64,000 nucleotides of DNA from Citrobacter amalonaticus (GTDB lineage Bacteria > Pseudomonadota > Gammaproteobacteria > Enterobacterales > Enterobacteriaceae), in contig NZ_CP014015.2 in NCBI RefSeq assembly GCF_001559075.2, positions 4,092,001-4,156,000 on the forward strand, read 5' to 3'. The position numbers were made by a program, and so were the translations under genes. The notes beneath the pieces are model-generated. The model was not told the origin of the DNA, did no database searches, and was given only the letters and a program-made list of their open reading frames with translations. Shown piece by piece: positions 62,084-64,000 of this stretch (positions are counted from its first letter, which is position 1; every line of letters starts with the position of its first letter).

Positions 62084-62812
62084 TCAGACCTCCTGCCAGA
62101 GTGCGGGTTGTGCGCGACCCATCAACGGGGTGACAAATGCCTCGTCCAGTCCCAGATAGAAGACATGGGGCGCGGTGTTGTTTTCCGGTTTCAACACCTT
62201 AATGGCGTCGTGATGGGTGCGGACTAATTGCGAAATTCGACTCTGCGGATCGCGGATATCGCCGATGATGCGCGCGCCGCCCACGCAGGACTCCACGCAG
62301 GCGGGGAGCAGTCCGGCCTCCAGGCGATGGACGCAAAACGTGCATTTATCGGCGGTCTGTGTCTCATGATTGATAAAGCGCGCGTCGTAGGGGCAGGCCT
62401 GCACGCAGTAGGCGCAACCGACGCAGCGGGTGTTATCGACCACCACGATGCCGTCCTCGCGTTGAAACGTGGCCTGCACCGGACAAACCGGCACGCAGGG
62501 CGGATTGTCGCAGTGGTTGCACAGACGCGGTAACAGCACATTGGTCACCTCATCCGCCACCTGGACCTGATACTGATTCACATGGGTACGGAACTCGCCC
62601 TGCGGCGTCTGGTTTTCAATCGCACAACTGACGGTGCAGGCCTGACAGCCGATGCAGCGGCGCAGATCGACAAGCATCGCGTAACGCTGCTGTGTGGAAC
62701 CGCCGTGGCGTTCAGGTGAAAAAGAAAATTTCGCCTGCGCCAGTGGAACCAGCGACGCGCCTGCCGTCAGGACGCCCAGTTGCTGGAGAAACTGCCGTTT
62801 ACTGCTGTCCAT
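62084..62812 (-). CDS. ttrB: Tetrathionate reductase Fe-S subunit B
   Basis: A 242-residue electron-transfer protein with four 4Fe-4S motifs, joining TtrC to TtrA. Visible clusters: CIGCQACTVSC, CNHCDNPPCVPVC, CVGCAYCVQAC and CTFC with a final Cys pair. The Tat signal reads SSKRQFLQ: Lys5-Arg6 in place of the twin arginines, a natural variant described for Salmonella TtrB. The ATG at 62812 follows GGGAG; an open frame back to 62845 is weaker. It is divergent from ttrS. Confidence 0.95.
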   Translation of the reverse strand: MDSSKRQFLQQLGVLTAGASLVPLAQAKFSFSPERHGGSTQQRYAMLVDLRRCIGCQACTVSCAIENQTPQGEFRTHVNQYQVQVADEVTNVLLPRLCNHCDNPPCVPVCPVQATFQREDGIVVVDNTRCVGCAYCVQACPYDARFINHETQTADKCTFCVHRLEAGLLPACVESCVGGARIIGDIRDPQSRISQLVRTHHDAIKVLKPENNTAPHVFYLGLDEAFVTPLMGRAQPALWQEV

Positions 62813-62991
62813 TTTTTCTCCCGTCTCAAGGCAACAACGAAACATTTGTCACGCCGTTGGGTTGCGTGTGATGAATAAAGAATGTCGATGATTTACAGTG
62901 TAAAAATCGTGGCGGGGGCAGCTCTATTGTGGTTAACCACATACCCGGCGGGTTGTTGATCTAAAACAACATAATCAACGGGGATAAGGGT
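62813..62991. promoter_or_regulatory. ttrB-ttrS divergent control region
   Basis: A perfect 14-bp palindrome TGTGGTTAACCACA lies at 62928-62941, and an FNR-like site TTGATCTAAAACAA at 62956-62969 (nine of ten defined positions). In Salmonella, ttrBCA needs FNR and the TtrS-TtrR two-component system. The palindrome is a candidate TtrR site; see findings. Confidence 0.6.
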
Positions 62992-64000
62992 GTGAGAGGT
63001 AAAACGGTGAAGGGCCTGATGCTGCTGGCGTCGGTCTTAATGTACAGCGGCGCAGCGCTGGCGGGCTCATGGAATATCGGGATTCTGGCGATGCGCGGAG
63101 AGGTCTCCACCCGTAACCACTGGCAGCCGCTGGAAACGCAGCTTAATCAGCAAATTCCCGGAGAACAGTTCCATATCCAGCCGCTGGATTTGCACCAGAT
63201 GCAGGCGGCGGTGAACAACGGAACCGTGCAATTTGTGGTGACCAACCCGGCGCAGTTTGTGCAACTGAACAGCCATTCACCGCTGCGCTGGCTGGCGTCT
63301 CTGCGTTCTGCGCGCGGCACGGGTAACGTCATCGGCAGTGCGATCCTTACCCGGCGCGACAGCGGTATCACCGGCGCACATGATCTGATCGGTAAAACGG
63401 TGGGGGCTATCGATCCCCAGGCGTTCGGCGGCTACCTGCTGGGATATAAAGCGTTGAGCGACGCCGGTCTGCGCCCGGAGCGCGACCTCAATCTGCGTTT
63501 TAGCGGTTTTCCAGCCGATGCGCTTCTTTATTTGCTCCGTGAAAACGCAGTGCAGGCGGTGATTGTTCCGGTCTGCCTGCTGGAAAAAATGGACGAAGAG
63601 GGACTGGTTGATAAAACTGATTTTGTCGCGGTGCTCAACCGTCCCGGAAATATTGACTGTTTAGCCAGTACGCCACTCTATCCTGACTGGTCGTTCGCCG
63701 CGTTGCCTGCAGTCAATGATGCGTTGGCCGATCGCGTCACCCGCGCGCTACTGGCTGCGCCTGACACCGCCGCGTTCCACTGGGGGGCGCCGGCGTCGAC
63801 CAGCCAGGTGGAGGCGCTACTGCGCGACGTGCAGCAACATCCACAGCAGCGACGCTTATGGCTGGATGTGAAAAGCTGGCTGATACAGCATCAGTGGCTG
63901 ATGGTCGGGACCGCGCTGATCCTGCTGTTGCTAACCCTGAACTACGTCTGGGTGATGCTACTGGTTCGGCGTCGTGGTAAACAACTTGAACGCAACGGCG
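62992..64000 (+). CDS. ttrS: Tetrathionate sensor kinase TtrS, 3' end cut by window
   Basis: Sensor kinase that detects tetrathionate in the periplasm and phosphorylates TtrR to induce ttrBCA. The first 336 codons are visible, from a GTG start (MRGKTVKGLMLLASV...) with GGATAAGGG upstream. A signal/anchor is followed by a PhnD-like periplasmic binding domain (NWHWQPLETQ-type region; QPLDLHQMQAAVNNGTVQF; TNPAQFVQLNSHSPLRW; GKTVGAIDPQAFGGYLLGY) and a transmembrane helix (LMVGTALILLLLTLNYVWVM region near 310-330). The kinase domain lies beyond the window. Confidence 0.93.
   Translation, partial: MRGKTVKGLMLLASVLMYSGAALAGSWNIGILAMRGEVSTRNHWQPLETQLNQQIPGEQFHIQPLDLHQMQAAVNNGTVQFVVTNPAQFVQLNSHSPLRWLASLRSARGTGNVIGSAILTRRDSGITGAHDLIGKTVGAIDPQAFGGYLLGYKALSDAGLRPERDLNLRFSGFPADALLYLLRENAVQAVIVPVCLLEKMDEEGLVDKTDFVAVLNRPGNIDCLASTPLYPDWSFAALPAVNDALADRVTRALLAAPDTAAFHWGAPASTSQVEALLRDVQQHPQQRRLWLDVKSWLIQHQWLMVGTALILLLLTLNYVWVMLLVRRRGKQLERNG

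Overview
The window is chromosomal DNA from a member of the Enterobacteriaceae. Its backbone matches the order I know from the 37-38 minute region of the E. coli K-12 chromosome: yniB, yniA, ydiZ, pfkB, ydiY, thrS-infC-rpmI-rplT-pheMST-ihfA, btuCED, nlpC, ydiV, selO, hemP, aroH, ppsR, ppsA, the ydi block, sufABCDSE, ldtE, lpp, pykF. The tetrathionate reductase locus lies beyond pykF, as in Salmonella and Citrobacter. The single lpp gene, the lack of SPI-2 genes in view and the REP-type repeats make Citrobacter the most likely genus; this is inference, without a database search.

Region by region. 1-4.3 kb holds small metabolic and envelope genes (yniB partial, yniA, ydiZ, pfkB, ydiY, yniD). 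4.3-5.5 kb is an insertion relative to K-12: an AraC-type regulator with a DUF6506-like protein. 5.5-13.1 kb is the translation block, with several RNA control devices: a thrS operator that mimics the tRNA-Thr anticodon arm, an ATT start for infC, and the pheM leader with its attenuator. 13.2-21 kb carries vitamin B12 import (btuC, btuD), the peroxidase btuE, nlpC, the flagellar anti-FlhDC factor ydiV, selO, a Fur-boxed hemP, TrpR-controlled aroH, and the ppsR/ppsA pair with a Cra site. 23.7-37.9 kb is the ydi metabolic block. It encodes an acyl-CoA ligase, an electron-transfer flavoprotein module resembling FixABCX, the AraC regulator YdiP, an acyl-CoA dehydrogenase, a CoA-transferase, dehydroquinate dehydratase, quinate/shikimate dehydrogenase, two MFS transporters and YdiL. 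38.4-43.8 kb has the small RNA RprA, ydiK, ydiJ, menI and ydiH. 43.8-45.7 kb is a second insertion: an exported metallo-hydrolase-fold protein with divergent metal-binding positions, facing a LysR regulator. 46-53 kb has the suf Fe-S operon, ldtE and lpp. 53.4-57.8 kb has pykF and a second methionine-type ABC importer. 58-64 kb has ttrA, ttrC and ttrB on the minus strand and the start of ttrS, cut by the window end.

The best new signal is a shared operator layout in front of ydiQ and ydiN. A nearly identical 23-bp box (28886-28908 and 36005-36027) sits about 115 bp upstream of each start codon. In both promoters a second copy of its core lies exactly 73 bp further away, and a third lies 21 bp beyond that, while the DNA between is unrelated. 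One distant site plus a pair of direct repeats 21 bp apart, all on one helical face, is how AraC-family regulators are arranged. The obvious candidate is YdiP, encoded at the ydiQ promoter. This would join the electron-transfer/acyl-CoA genes and the quinate/shikimate genes into one regulon, probably for an anaerobic pathway passing through CoA thioesters. Other points of interest are a translationally coupled 30-residue leader ORF in front of ydiV, a perfect palindrome between ttrB and ttrS, and several hairpin-rich gaps that may hold small RNAs.
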